Shown: in pieces, positions 1 through 6,582 of the stretch
Layout of the letters: the number at the start of each line of letters is the position of its first letter
How positions within the stretch are numbered: position 1 is the stretch's first letter
NCBI RefSeq assembly: GCF_003688895.1
Contig: NZ_REFV01000008.1
Coordinates: 1-64,000 of the forward strand
Source: Dokdonia sinensis
Lineage (GTDB): Bacteria > Bacteroidota > Bacteroidia > Flavobacteriales > Flavobacteriaceae
DNA length: 64,000 bases
Direction of reading: 5' to 3'
Notes under the pieces: generated by a model
The model's input: the letters and a program-made list of their open reading frames with translations, nothing else
Databases searched by the model: none
Told to the model about the DNA's origin: nothing
Made by a program: the position numbers and the translations under genes

Positions 1-59
1 TGTTCATTTTCTTTGAGAGCTTTGATAATCTGACTCTCACTAAATTTGCTGCTTTTCAT
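1..59 (-). CDS. IS3-family transposase OrfA, N-terminus (partial)
   Basis: Reading from the ATG at 59 towards the window edge gives a peptide beginning MKSSKFSESQIIKALKENE. This is the usual start of the small OrfA protein of IS3-family (IS407-like group) elements, which begins the helix-turn-helix that binds the IS ends. Only 19 complete codons are inside the window. OrfA is normally followed by OrfB with a DDE integrase core, joined by a programmed frameshift; none of that can be seen here. Confidence 0.75.
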   Translation of the reverse strand, partial: MKSSKFSESQIIKALKENE

Positions 60-127
60 AATGACAGTTTGAATTTAAAGTTAGTAAATTCGAATTAGTA
101 ACTGTCCTATTTATGGGGAAGTCTACA
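1..127 (-). mobile_element. End of an IS3-family insertion sequence (partial)
   Basis: The left edge holds the 5' part of an IS3-type transposase gene reading out of the window, and about 65 bases of upstream DNA that would be the end of the element. The outer boundary is inferred: on the minus strand a TGTAGACTTCCCC sequence starting at 127 would fit an IS end beginning with TG. An internal inverted repeat (GACAGTT at 63-69, AACTGTC at 100-106) lies in this end. The rest of the element is outside the window, so neither the other end nor a target duplication can be checked. Confidence 0.6.
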
Positions 128-198
128 GGGGTACTTTTTGTCATAGTATACAGAAAGAGTCCGAATTGTATTTCGAACTTAGAGGCGTAAAGGACAAA

Positions 199-435
199 AT
201 GACTCATAAAGATATTGGCTATTTTCTGCATCGTTTAGAAGGCTTGTACAGCTATAATGTTTTTAGTTACGAATCTTGGCTATGCCAAAGGGTTGTTATC
301 ACTTCAACTCACGGAAAGAAAATGGATATGCCCAACTATTATAAAAAATATATTAGAGAGTATAAAGATGTGTATGATGCTCCTCCTCATATAGAAGAAA
401 TTGATAAGCTTTTCAATCAAATTGGCATAAGTTAA
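199..435 (+). CDS. Hypothetical protein, possibly 5'-truncated by the IS
   Basis: I do not recognise this 78-residue protein. The ATG at 199 is chosen because AAAGGA lies a few bases upstream and the next downstream in-frame codons look coding. The same frame is open back to about base 88, across the inferred IS boundary, so the annotated start could be secondary and the original gene may have lost its 5' end when the IS inserted. The product is rich in Tyr and Lys (YYKKYIREYKDVYDAP) with no signal peptide or membrane segment. Its position next to a mobile-element operon suggests a mobile-element accessory gene, but there is no functional evidence. Confidence 0.4.
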   Translation: MTHKDIGYFLHRLEGLYSYNVFSYESWLCQRVVITSTHGKKMDMPNYYKKYIREYKDVYDAPPHIEEIDKLFNQIGIS

Positions 436-592
436 TCCACAATTATGCCTGCTAAATATTTCCAATTCCAAATTGCAATGATGGCTTAACCTCTCAAATC
501 ACTACATACCAACATTTTAGATATTTAAAATATTTTAAAGTTCTCTATTTCAATTCCACTTGCAATCTCTGTTCTCATCGGAAATTGCAACT

Positions 593-880
593 ATGAAATT
601 AATTATAACAAGTAAGGAGGATCTCGAAGATTTAGTACAGACCTCTTTAAACGATGCACTGGGTCAGTTTTACAAGAATAGAGCTAATCAGAAGAAAAAA
701 TCAAAGAACCTCACAGTTAAAGAATCAGCTGCGCTTCTTAAAGTTTCTGAAATAACTATTCGGAATTATATTAAGAAAGGTCTTATCTCGGCTGAAAAGA
801 TTGGGTCACGAATCATAATAAATCGTGAGAAACTCGAAAATACCTTAAAAGAAGTCAAATCTTTAAAATATAAAAGATGA
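593..880 (+). CDS. Excisionase-family helix-turn-helix DNA-binding protein
   Basis: A 95-residue protein with a lysine-rich linker followed by a MerR/excisionase-type winged helix-turn-helix: LTVKESAALLKVSEITIRNYIKKGLI, then a basic strand IGSRIIINREKLE. Proteins of this form bind DNA as regulators or as recombination directionality factors of integrative elements. The ATG at 593 is preferred over a TTG at 560 because MKLIITSKEDLE is a common beginning for this family. Its stop overlaps the next start by four bases (ATGA), the first of three overlapping genes. Several TTGCAA palindromes lie just upstream and could be its sites. The family call is firm; the exact role is inferred. Confidence 0.8.
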   Translation: MKLIITSKEDLEDLVQTSLNDALGQFYKNRANQKKKSKNLTVKESAALLKVSEITIRNYIKKGLISAEKIGSRIIINREKLENTLKEVKSLKYKR

Positions 881-1206
881 GGCGGTCCAAAAGTGCTTAT
901 CCTTTCATTGAGAATGAACTAGATAAAATATCTATCCAAGTACATAGAAGTCTTGAAATAGAGAATCACAACAAATCGGCTCAACGCATTCTTTGCGAGG
1001 TTGCAGATGGATTGCAATCGGTAATTAACTTTTTAATTAATAATCCTTCCTTAAGTCTTGCTGAATTAGGGCTTGCAATCAATTCTCTTTATATGGCAGA
1101 CCGCACCGTTGAAGCAATAGATGTACGCATACAATTGCAAGATAATCCCATACCCACTCGCATAAGCAGATTAACCTTTAAAACATTTACTTATGGAGTA
1201 TCTTAG
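877..1206 (+). CDS. Hypothetical protein of a mobile-element operon
   Basis: I do not recognise this 109-residue protein. It begins in an ATGA overlap with the HTH gene and its own end overlaps the start of the primase/helicase gene by 14 bases, so all three are translationally coupled. The sequence is predicted mostly helical, with no membrane segment or cysteine cluster. Three TTGCAA palindromes are embedded in it (1012, 1073, 1135). Position between a DNA-binding protein and a replication protein suggests a small replication or regulatory accessory, without direct support. Confidence 0.6.
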   Translation: MRRSKSAYPFIENELDKISIQVHRSLEIENHNKSAQRILCEVADGLQSVINFLINNPSLSLAELGLAINSLYMADRTVEAIDVRIQLQDNPIPTRISRLTFKTFTYGVS

Positions 1207-2410
1207 AATAGGCACAGAATACTATAAAAAGGTTGAAAAGCCAACAGCATCTGGAAACGTTGCAACCGTTATGCTACCTTGGAAAAAACAAACAATCCTT
1301 GACGACCACGATAAGGACTATTTACTTGCAATTCCAAAGTATGAAGGTTTTGGAGTTTACCCATCGCATATCAATTACGTCCAGGTTAAACAAGGGTTCT
1401 ATAATAAGTACAAAAAGCTTTCTCATTCCGAAACACCCATTGCAACGAGTATTGCAACAAACATTGCAATGGAGCAAACATTTGTTGCAACCGTTAAATT
1501 TCTTGAGCACATCTTTGGGAATCATTATTTACTAGGTATGGACTACCTAACAATCCTTTACCAAAAGCCATTGCAAATCTTACCAATTCTTTGCCTTGTA
1601 AGCAGTGAACGTAATACGGGAAAAACAACCTTTCTCAATTGGCTTAAGCTACTGTTTGAAGAAAATATGACCATAAATAAGAATGAAGATTTTCGTAGTA
1701 GGTTCAATTCTGATTGGTCTGAAAAATTAATTATTGCAATTGATGAAGTTTTACTTGACAAAAAAGAGGATAGTGAAAGAATTAAGAATCTCTCAACTGC
1801 TGCAAATTTCAAAACGGAATCGAAAGGTAAAGACAAAGTTGAATCTGATTTTTTTGGGAAGTTTATTCTTTGCTCTAATAATGAAGATAATTTTATTCTC
1901 ATCGACAAGCAAGAAATACGCTATTGGGTGATTAAGGTTAATCCTCTTGAAAACTCAGACCCTAATCTATTTAAAAAACTAGCCTTAGAAGTTACCCATT
2001 TCGCAAGCTATTTAAGAAATCGCATCATAAGCACGCCAAAAATGTCGAGGATGTGGTTCACAAAAGAACAGATTCATACAGAAGCTTTAAACAAATTAGT
2101 TCAGGGTACAAAGTATTATGCAGAAAGGGAATTAAAGGCTTTACTGCTTGAAATGCTTGATGATTTTGAAACAGATGTTATCTGTCTCACGGTTAAGGAA
2201 ATTCTTGAGCTTTGCCAGTACTTTAAATACAAAATCAGTCGCACTGAAATTAATAGAATTATGCAGTCTTGGAGTTTAGAAAGTACAAATAGCAGCTATA
2301 GGTATTTTTACAAATCAATAAATCCAGCAGATAATGAGTGGCAAGTAAGCTCCACTACAAGAAAGGGAAGGTTTTATACTTTTGAGAAGAAATACTTGGA
2401 AAATTGTTGA
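1193..2410 (+). CDS. Primase/helicase-type P-loop ATPase of a mobile element
   Basis: A 405-residue protein resembling the helicase part of phage and plasmid primase-helicases (D5/DUF5906-like, superfamily 3). Visible motifs are a Walker A, SSERNTGKTTFLNWLK at about residues 138-153, and a Walker B, KLIIAIDEVLLDKKE around residue 180-195, followed by a sensor-like FILCSNNEDNFILID. No N-terminal archaeo-eukaryotic primase domain is seen, and the length is short for a full primase-helicase, so this is probably helicase only. It is the last gene of the overlapping three-gene operon and carries eight TTGCAA copies in its first half. The expected role is replication of an integrative element; no integrase or relaxase gene lies in the window. 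Confidence 0.75.
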   Translation: MEYLRIGTEYYKKVEKPTASGNVATVMLPWKKQTILDDHDKDYLLAIPKYEGFGVYPSHINYVQVKQGFYNKYKKLSHSETPIATSIATNIAMEQTFVATVKFLEHIFGNHYLLGMDYLTILYQKPLQILPILCLVSSERNTGKTTFLNWLKLLFEENMTINKNEDFRSRFNSDWSEKLIIAIDEVLLDKKEDSERIKNLSTAANFKTESKGKDKVESDFFGKFILCSNNEDNFILIDKQEIRYWVIKVNPLENSDPNLFKKLALEVTHFASYLRNRIISTPKMSRMWFTKEQIHTEALNKLVQGTKYYAERELKALLLEMLDDFETDVICLTVKEILELCQYFKYKISRTEINRIMQSWSLESTNSSYRYFYKSINPADNEWQVSSTTRKGRFYTFEKKYLENC

Positions 2411-2453
2411 TATGTTGATAATACTTTCGAACTCACTATACTAAGTAATTTAG

Positions 2454-2511
2454 CCATCAACGGATAATCAACAAATTGGAAATTAAAATTTGTTGATTAT
2501 CTGTTGAATGG
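2454..2511. terminator. Long hairpin between convergent genes
   Basis: A perfect 15-base-pair stem (2463-2477 with 2487-2501, 9-base loop) can be extended outward with one bulge through CCATCAAC and GTTGAATGG. It lies between the ends of the primase/helicase gene and the convergent unknown gene, where a bidirectional terminator would be expected. There is no long T run, so it may instead be a protein-binding or replication site. Confidence 0.5.
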
Positions 2512-2571
2512 TCTCTGGTAGTAATAGGCATTCTAGAGGTATGATTTCAACAAACAACATCAAAATAGAAT

Positions 2572-3285
2572 TTAGGAATCAAACAAGCAACTTGCTTCTT
2601 TTTTTAATAATGATTTGATTGAAGTATTATATTTTTTTAAAATGAATAGTAGCGAATAAAGTTCTAAGTATCCGTATTTAATCTTACTCTCAAAAGAGCT
2701 ATTAATAACCTTTAATTCTGAATATGCAGTAAGAAGCTTATTGAGATCGGAAGGTTTAATGTAGTCATAATTAATATATTCAGAATAACTTACTATTCCA
2801 TTAGTCATCAATAAGTCCAATCTCTCATAATCTCCATTAGTAAATCTTTTAGCTATCTCTCCTTTACTAAATGCTTCAAAAGAATTCCCTTTAGGTTCAT
2901 CTTGCCAAAATTTGAGAATCATATATGATTCAGAGAACGTGAACACTCGTCTATTTTGTAGTCCAAGGTTTTGTAAATGAGCATTAAAATATTTATTGAA
3001 AGTTCCTCGATCCTTTAACCCCGTCAATTCACGAAGCACTTTTTTAGGTAGTATTTTCTGATTTTCCGTGCTTTTAAATATTACACCCAGCAAATACTCA
3101 TCAGTATATACATCAGCATCAAATTTGAGAGTATTATGCGATATATGATTTGTAAAATAAAAGAAGTAAAGAAGCTTACGATTAAAAGTTTCAATTTTCG
3201 AACAAAAAAATACAGCTAAAATAAATTCTGCATTAATCTCATTATTCGCTTTAAAACGATATGGGTTAATTGCTTCAATTTCCAA
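2572..3285 (-). CDS. Hypothetical protein
   Basis: I do not recognise this 237-residue protein. It is rich in Phe, Tyr, Asn and Lys and appears helical. There is no clear signal peptide, transmembrane segment or catalytic motif. It is convergent with the mobile-element operon and is preceded on the same strand by a 35-residue small gene, separated by a good intrinsic terminator, so it probably has its own promoter just upstream. Its location between a replication module and a defence cluster suggests an accessory gene of the same island. The start ATG at 3285 is the first in frame. Confidence 0.55.
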   Translation of the reverse strand: MEIEAINPYRFKANNEINAEFILAVFFCSKIETFNRKLLYFFYFTNHISHNTLKFDADVYTDEYLLGVIFKSTENQKILPKKVLRELTGLKDRGTFNKYFNAHLQNLGLQNRRVFTFSESYMILKFWQDEPKGNSFEAFSKGEIAKRFTNGDYERLDLLMTNGIVSYSEYINYDYIKPSDLNKLLTAYSELKVINSSFESKIKYGYLELYSLLFILKKYNTSIKSLLKKEASCLFDS

Positions 3286-3299
3286 TAGTACTCGATTTA

Positions 3300-3336
3300 A
3301 AAAGTCTCATTCAAGAATTGCTTAAATGAGACTTTT
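3300..3336 (-). terminator. Intrinsic terminator of the 35-residue gene
   Basis: AAAAGTCTCATT at 3300-3311 pairs perfectly with AATGAGACTTTT at 3325-3336; on the minus strand the stem is followed by a run of T. It lies directly after the stop of the small gene at 3347. Confidence 0.75.
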
Positions 3337-3346
3337 GAATAAGTTC

Positions 3347-3454
3347 TTAATTTTCTTCCCTTGAATTATGATATTCATCATTGTTAGGATTCAGTTGATT
3401 TGAGTGGTTATCCAAATCGTCTTGTGTGTACTCATAATCTTTGCTTAAGGACAT
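3347..3454 (-). CDS. Small conserved-type protein (35 aa)
   Basis: A short gene with ATG at 3454 and TAA at 3347-3349 encodes 35 residues beginning MSLSKDYEYTQDDLDNHSNQ and continuing LNPNNDEYHNSR. The block YTQDDLDNHSNQLNPNND..Y..SR recalls a family of short proteins of unknown function that I remember as common in Bacteroidota genomes, some longer than this. The gene has its own terminator, which supports it being real. It is strongly hydrophilic with no cysteine pair or membrane segment. It lies between two unknown genes of the island; no function can be assigned. Confidence 0.6.
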   Translation of the reverse strand: MSLSKDYEYTQDDLDNHSNQLNPNNDEYHNSREEN

Positions 3455-3542
3455 AATTTTTATTTTTAATGAATTATATAGCTCAAATTTAATCTCACAA
3501 AGTTTTCCTACCATAGAAATTTTCTACGTTAGCAAAAAACAG

Positions 3543-4559
3543 CTATTGTATACTTTCAGTAATGCTCGTGAGTTTTAGATTACTATCCCAGAAAGTAAGA
3601 AGTTTGAGATCATATGTAGTATACTGTTCTTCTTCTGTCTTCTTTGACTTGAATAGCATAGTATAAGATGCATAGTAGCCCTTTTTATCTTCAACCACGA
3701 TCAATGAGTTCCAGTCAACCTCTGAAATACGATATGGATATGTCTTATTGTATTCTTTCGCCGCAGTAATAATTTCTCCTAGTGTCATATCCTTTTGCCC
3801 ATACCAATTCACATTTTTTTTACTTAAAAAATTAGGAAGTCGCTCTATTTGACTTTTATCTGAGCTGCTGTAATAGGTAGATAAAGTTTTCACCAGTTTA
3901 TCCTTAATGGGTTGACTAGAGATCGAAGGTTTCGTAAGTAAAAATACCGTTAAACTGAAAACAACAGCAGCGGCAATTATATAGAAAATATTATGAAATT
4001 TCCATTTAGCTTTTTGGGGCGCTACAAATTCTTTCTCTACTTTATCCTTTGATATCTCTTGATTATTATTGAACCGCTCATTATTTAATGCTTTATTAAA
4101 AGGTTGCAACTCCTTGCTAGGATATAATCCCTTGTCTATCTTATAAATGACCACTAACTCGGGAGACAATTTTCTATTAATTATTTTTTGCAAAGGAAAA
4201 AAGCTTACGTAGTCAGGATTAGAAGCTAATCCTCCATAACCGAAAGCTACGAACACAGGGCTCTCATTTTCTTGAATTGAAGGAAAGCTCTCAAACTGCT
4301 GTTCGCTCAACAGCTCATATTCATTCAGATATGGTTTAGTTCTATACTTAGCCTCAACATAGAAAACAAAGCCTGTCAAGAGGCACTTAAATTGAAAATC
4401 TGGTTTTAATGAAGCTTTGACATACCGTTCAGAATTCTGTTTGAAGTCACTAGTTTTATACAGCAACTCGTAATACTCAGAAGGAAATAGAATATGCTCT
4501 ACGTAGTTTTCAAATTGAGCGCCTTTTTCCCACGAGTCTTGTCGGTAATTACTTGTCAT
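3543..4559 (-). CDS. PD-(D/E)xK nuclease-like membrane protein
   Basis: A 338-residue protein in three parts. Residues 1-150 look like a PD-(D/E)xK nuclease core: an early Glu in KGAQFENYVEHIL, then KPDFQFKC (near residue 52) and FYVEAKYR (near residue 69), the D...ExK pattern of restriction-type nucleases. A single strongly hydrophobic segment near residue 200, IFYIIAAAVVFSLTVFLL, should span the membrane. The C-terminal 120 residues form a separate, unrecognised domain. It lies 105 bases after the reverse transcriptase on the same strand, so it may be co-transcribed. The nuclease fold is read from motifs only, and activity is not certain; whether it belongs to the reverse-transcriptase system is open. 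Confidence 0.6.
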   Translation of the reverse strand: MTSNYRQDSWEKGAQFENYVEHILFPSEYYELLYKTSDFKQNSERYVKASLKPDFQFKCLLTGFVFYVEAKYRTKPYLNEYELLSEQQFESFPSIQENESPVFVAFGYGGLASNPDYVSFFPLQKIINRKLSPELVVIYKIDKGLYPSKELQPFNKALNNERFNNNQEISKDKVEKEFVAPQKAKWKFHNIFYIIAAAVVFSLTVFLLTKPSISSQPIKDKLVKTLSTYYSSSDKSQIERLPNFLSKKNVNWYGQKDMTLGEIITAAKEYNKTYPYRISEVDWNSLIVVEDKKGYYASYTMLFKSKKTEEEQYTTYDLKLLTFWDSNLKLTSITESIQ

Positions 4560-4664
4560 AAATTCAAAATTGATTTGGGATCAGTTTTTATGTAAATATA
4601 TTGATTCAAATAGACACCATTCCGACTAAAATTGAATAAGTTGCCCTTAGGCTTGGCCATTCGA

Positions 4665-6176
4665 TTATTCAGGACCATTCTCGAAAGAAAACTTTCTCAT
4701 ATAATTTTTCAAGATTATCATATGATGTCTCAACTGTCGCTTTATCTCTGGCGCCTCCATAATGTCAGAAGCGCGATATGCATACTTAATAAAGTTTCCT
4801 CTGTATTTTCGGGTAAATTTTTTATTTACAAGCTTGCCGTCTTGAAATATTGTTTTTGAAGCTGGCAATTCTCTAGATTGTATACCCCTAAAGCTATACA
4901 ATCTATAAATCTTTCGCTTATAAATTATTGAATCATCTGTAAGATACTTCTGTTGGACAGTTTCTATTCGCTTCGCTTTTATAGCCATACTCTGTTTCAT
5001 TTCACGATAGAAACGGGATAAATTGGCAGCCTTAATTAAGGTCTTATAACCATAGAAATCAAAACCGAGATATTGCAAATATGAGTTAGGAACTAAACCG
5101 CCATTTTCGATTTTATAACAAGACAACCGACTGTCCACAAACTTGAATTGAAATTTTTCTGTTTTTGATGGCGAAATCGAAAGTGCTATTTTTTTAATCT
5201 CAGTGAGTACAAATTGCTCTACATCGTCCACATCTTTCGTATTACATATAACAACAAGATCATCTGAGTAGCGCCTATAGTAGCAACCTTTTATTTGTAC
5301 CAAATTTTCTATTACACTTTCATCAAACGGCAACATATACAAATTTGCCAACATTGCACTTATTGGCAACCCTTGTGGGATTCCAGATATTTTCTTACTA
5401 CCTACACTTTGATTTTTGTAAACTTGAATTCCAGAATCTTCGAAGTCTTTATAATCATTAAAGAATTGAAACTTACCTTGATTTTTAAGGTGTGCAATTT
5501 TTTTTTCATCGAGATGACCTTTCCGTCTTTTGCGTAAATCATCATAATAGAAATAGCTATAATTCGTAATTGATTTAAAAACGGAGTAGTGATCCTCAGG
5601 CAAAGTCTTCGTACCCAAAATCTTTGACCATATCTTTTTGAGCTGACTGTGGTCTAGGGTTGGGAAAAAGTTCTCAATATCCAGCGCTAATACTGCACAT
5701 TCTCCTCGATCTTTAACTTCATCGAATACCTCTTTTGCAAAATCAACATTATATTTGAAACGAACTTCATCCTCACTATCAATCTGCCTATAAGCAGTTA
5801 CACAATTATTTAGGAGTGCATTGTTCTTTAAATACGCTTCATATTTTGGCTGAATAATTTTTTGAGAATAATAAGAGTATATATTAGAATCAATGTGTGT
5901 TGCGTACATTATAGGGCGAACTTTTGCATTGGAAACTAAATTACCTTTATCATCTACGCTTTTGTGTGAGCGCCTACCTAAATCTTTAGAGTATTTATAA
6001 CGCCTAGTAGTTGTTTGTCTGAGTATGAACGGCGAAAACCTATGCTTTACAACATTTTTTGTTGATTTAATATATTTCTCCGCAGCTAGACGATCTACTT
6101 TTGATATTCTATTAGTTAAATGAAGGTAACCCCTATCTTTAAACCAATCTTTATGTTCTGTTGATGGATTATTCAT
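4665..6176 (-). CDS. Defence-type reverse transcriptase (DRT2-like)
   Basis: A 503-residue reverse transcriptase. Motif A is LALDIENFFPTLDH (near residue 165), motif B SGIPQGLPISAMLANLYM (near 265), and the catalytic YxDD box is RRYSDDLVVICNT (near 303), with YLQYLGFDFYG as the following thumb-side block. The N-terminal region (WFKDRGYLHL, then KHRFSPFI and VRPIMYATHIDSNIYSYY) resembles the unknown-group reverse transcriptases of phage defence, DRT2 (UG2) in particular. There is no maturase or endonuclease domain, and no VTG retron block. The ATG at 6176 is preferred over an upstream GTG at 6224. A long structured untranslated region with its own promoter lies just upstream, as in DRT2 and some other DRT systems. 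The reverse transcriptase call is very firm, the DRT2 subclass moderate. Confidence 0.8.
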   Translation of the reverse strand: MNNPSTEHKDWFKDRGYLHLTNRISKVDRLAAEKYIKSTKNVVKHRFSPFILRQTTTRRYKYSKDLGRRSHKSVDDKGNLVSNAKVRPIMYATHIDSNIYSYYSQKIIQPKYEAYLKNNALLNNCVTAYRQIDSEDEVRFKYNVDFAKEVFDEVKDRGECAVLALDIENFFPTLDHSQLKKIWSKILGTKTLPEDHYSVFKSITNYSYFYYDDLRKRRKGHLDEKKIAHLKNQGKFQFFNDYKDFEDSGIQVYKNQSVGSKKISGIPQGLPISAMLANLYMLPFDESVIENLVQIKGCYYRRYSDDLVVICNTKDVDDVEQFVLTEIKKIALSISPSKTEKFQFKFVDSRLSCYKIENGGLVPNSYLQYLGFDFYGYKTLIKAANLSRFYREMKQSMAIKAKRIETVQQKYLTDDSIIYKRKIYRLYSFRGIQSRELPASKTIFQDGKLVNKKFTRKYRGNFIKYAYRASDIMEAPEIKRQLRHHMIILKNYMRKFSFENGPE

Positions 6177-6538
6177 AAAATAAAAGGAAGCTCCCAAAGC
6201 TAGTTTCCTAAAAATGCATAACACTAAATAATAGTCGCACCACTAACCGAATTCTCGGTTCACTTTTCGTCTTTACGGTTCTAAGATTAATTCTATTTAT
6301 ATTAACTCAAATAATAATTGCCTATATGAAGTACACAAATACCTCTAATGTAACAAATGCTATATTAAGTCGTCTAACAGATTTAGAGTTCTTAGTCAAT
6401 TGCCTAGAAAGAATGAGTTGCATCGATGCAAGTTATTCTTTCGAAAGTGCAAGTAAATCAATCTACGTATTTATTCTCCCTCAAAATTAATTAAGGTCTG
6501 ATTGATTGGACTTTTAAGTCCTAAGGTGCAATAGATGT
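6177..6538 (-). ncRNA. Structured leader, candidate template ncRNA of the reverse transcriptase
   Basis: About 360 bases without a credible gene separate the predicted promoter from the reverse transcriptase start. The RNA would contain four hairpins: GGACTT with AAGTCC (6508-6521); a long imperfect stem centred on the 14-base palindrome TTGCATCGATGCAA (6407-6442); AACCGA with TCGGTT (6245-6260); and an imperfect stem followed by TTTTATTTT just before the ATG (about 6184-6211), which looks like a terminator or attenuator separating ncRNA from mRNA. In DRT2 and related systems an ncRNA in this position is the template of the enzyme. The ends are inferred, and the match to a known ncRNA family has not been tested. 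Confidence 0.6.
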
Positions 6539-6544
6539 CATTTT

Positions 6545-6573
6545 TAAATGTAAAGAGCTTCCTTAAAAACAAA
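6545..6573 (-). promoter_or_regulatory. Bacteroidota-type promoter of the ncRNA/reverse transcriptase unit
   Basis: On the minus strand TTTG (6573-6570) is followed after 17 bases by TACATTTA (6552-6545), seven of eight bases of the TAnnTTTG box used by the primary sigma factor of this phylum. Transcription would start near 6538. It lies in the tail of the gap below the upstream unknown gene, so the leader and reverse transcriptase can be expressed apart from the restriction operon. Confidence 0.65.
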
Positions 6574-6582
6574 TTTAGATTA

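Larger units (their letters stand above)
472..1739. repeat. Cluster of 14 copies of the palindrome TTGCAA
   Basis: Exact TTGCAA begins at 473, 560, 585, 1012, 1073, 1135, 1260, 1326, 1440, 1452, 1464, 1485, 1571 and 1734. The hexamer is its own reverse complement. Three copies are upstream of the HTH gene and the rest lie in the two following genes, in two different codon frames (Leu-Gln, or Ile/Val/Leu-Ala), so codon use does not explain them. In DNA this AT-rich about one copy per 3 kb is expected by base composition. The cluster stops abruptly in the middle of the primase gene. Iterons or binding sites of the adjacent HTH protein are possible; this is inference. Confidence 0.75.

Noticed and set aside
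4665-6176. Reading the reverse transcriptase as a group II intron or retron enzyme
   Set aside because: No maturase X or endonuclease domain follows, no domain V-like intron end is seen, and the retron VTG block is absent.
6225-6582. A small conventional protein gene in the leader of the reverse transcriptase
   Set aside because: Open frames are short, lack a good start with upstream signal and are interrupted by hairpins; a structured RNA explains the stretch better.
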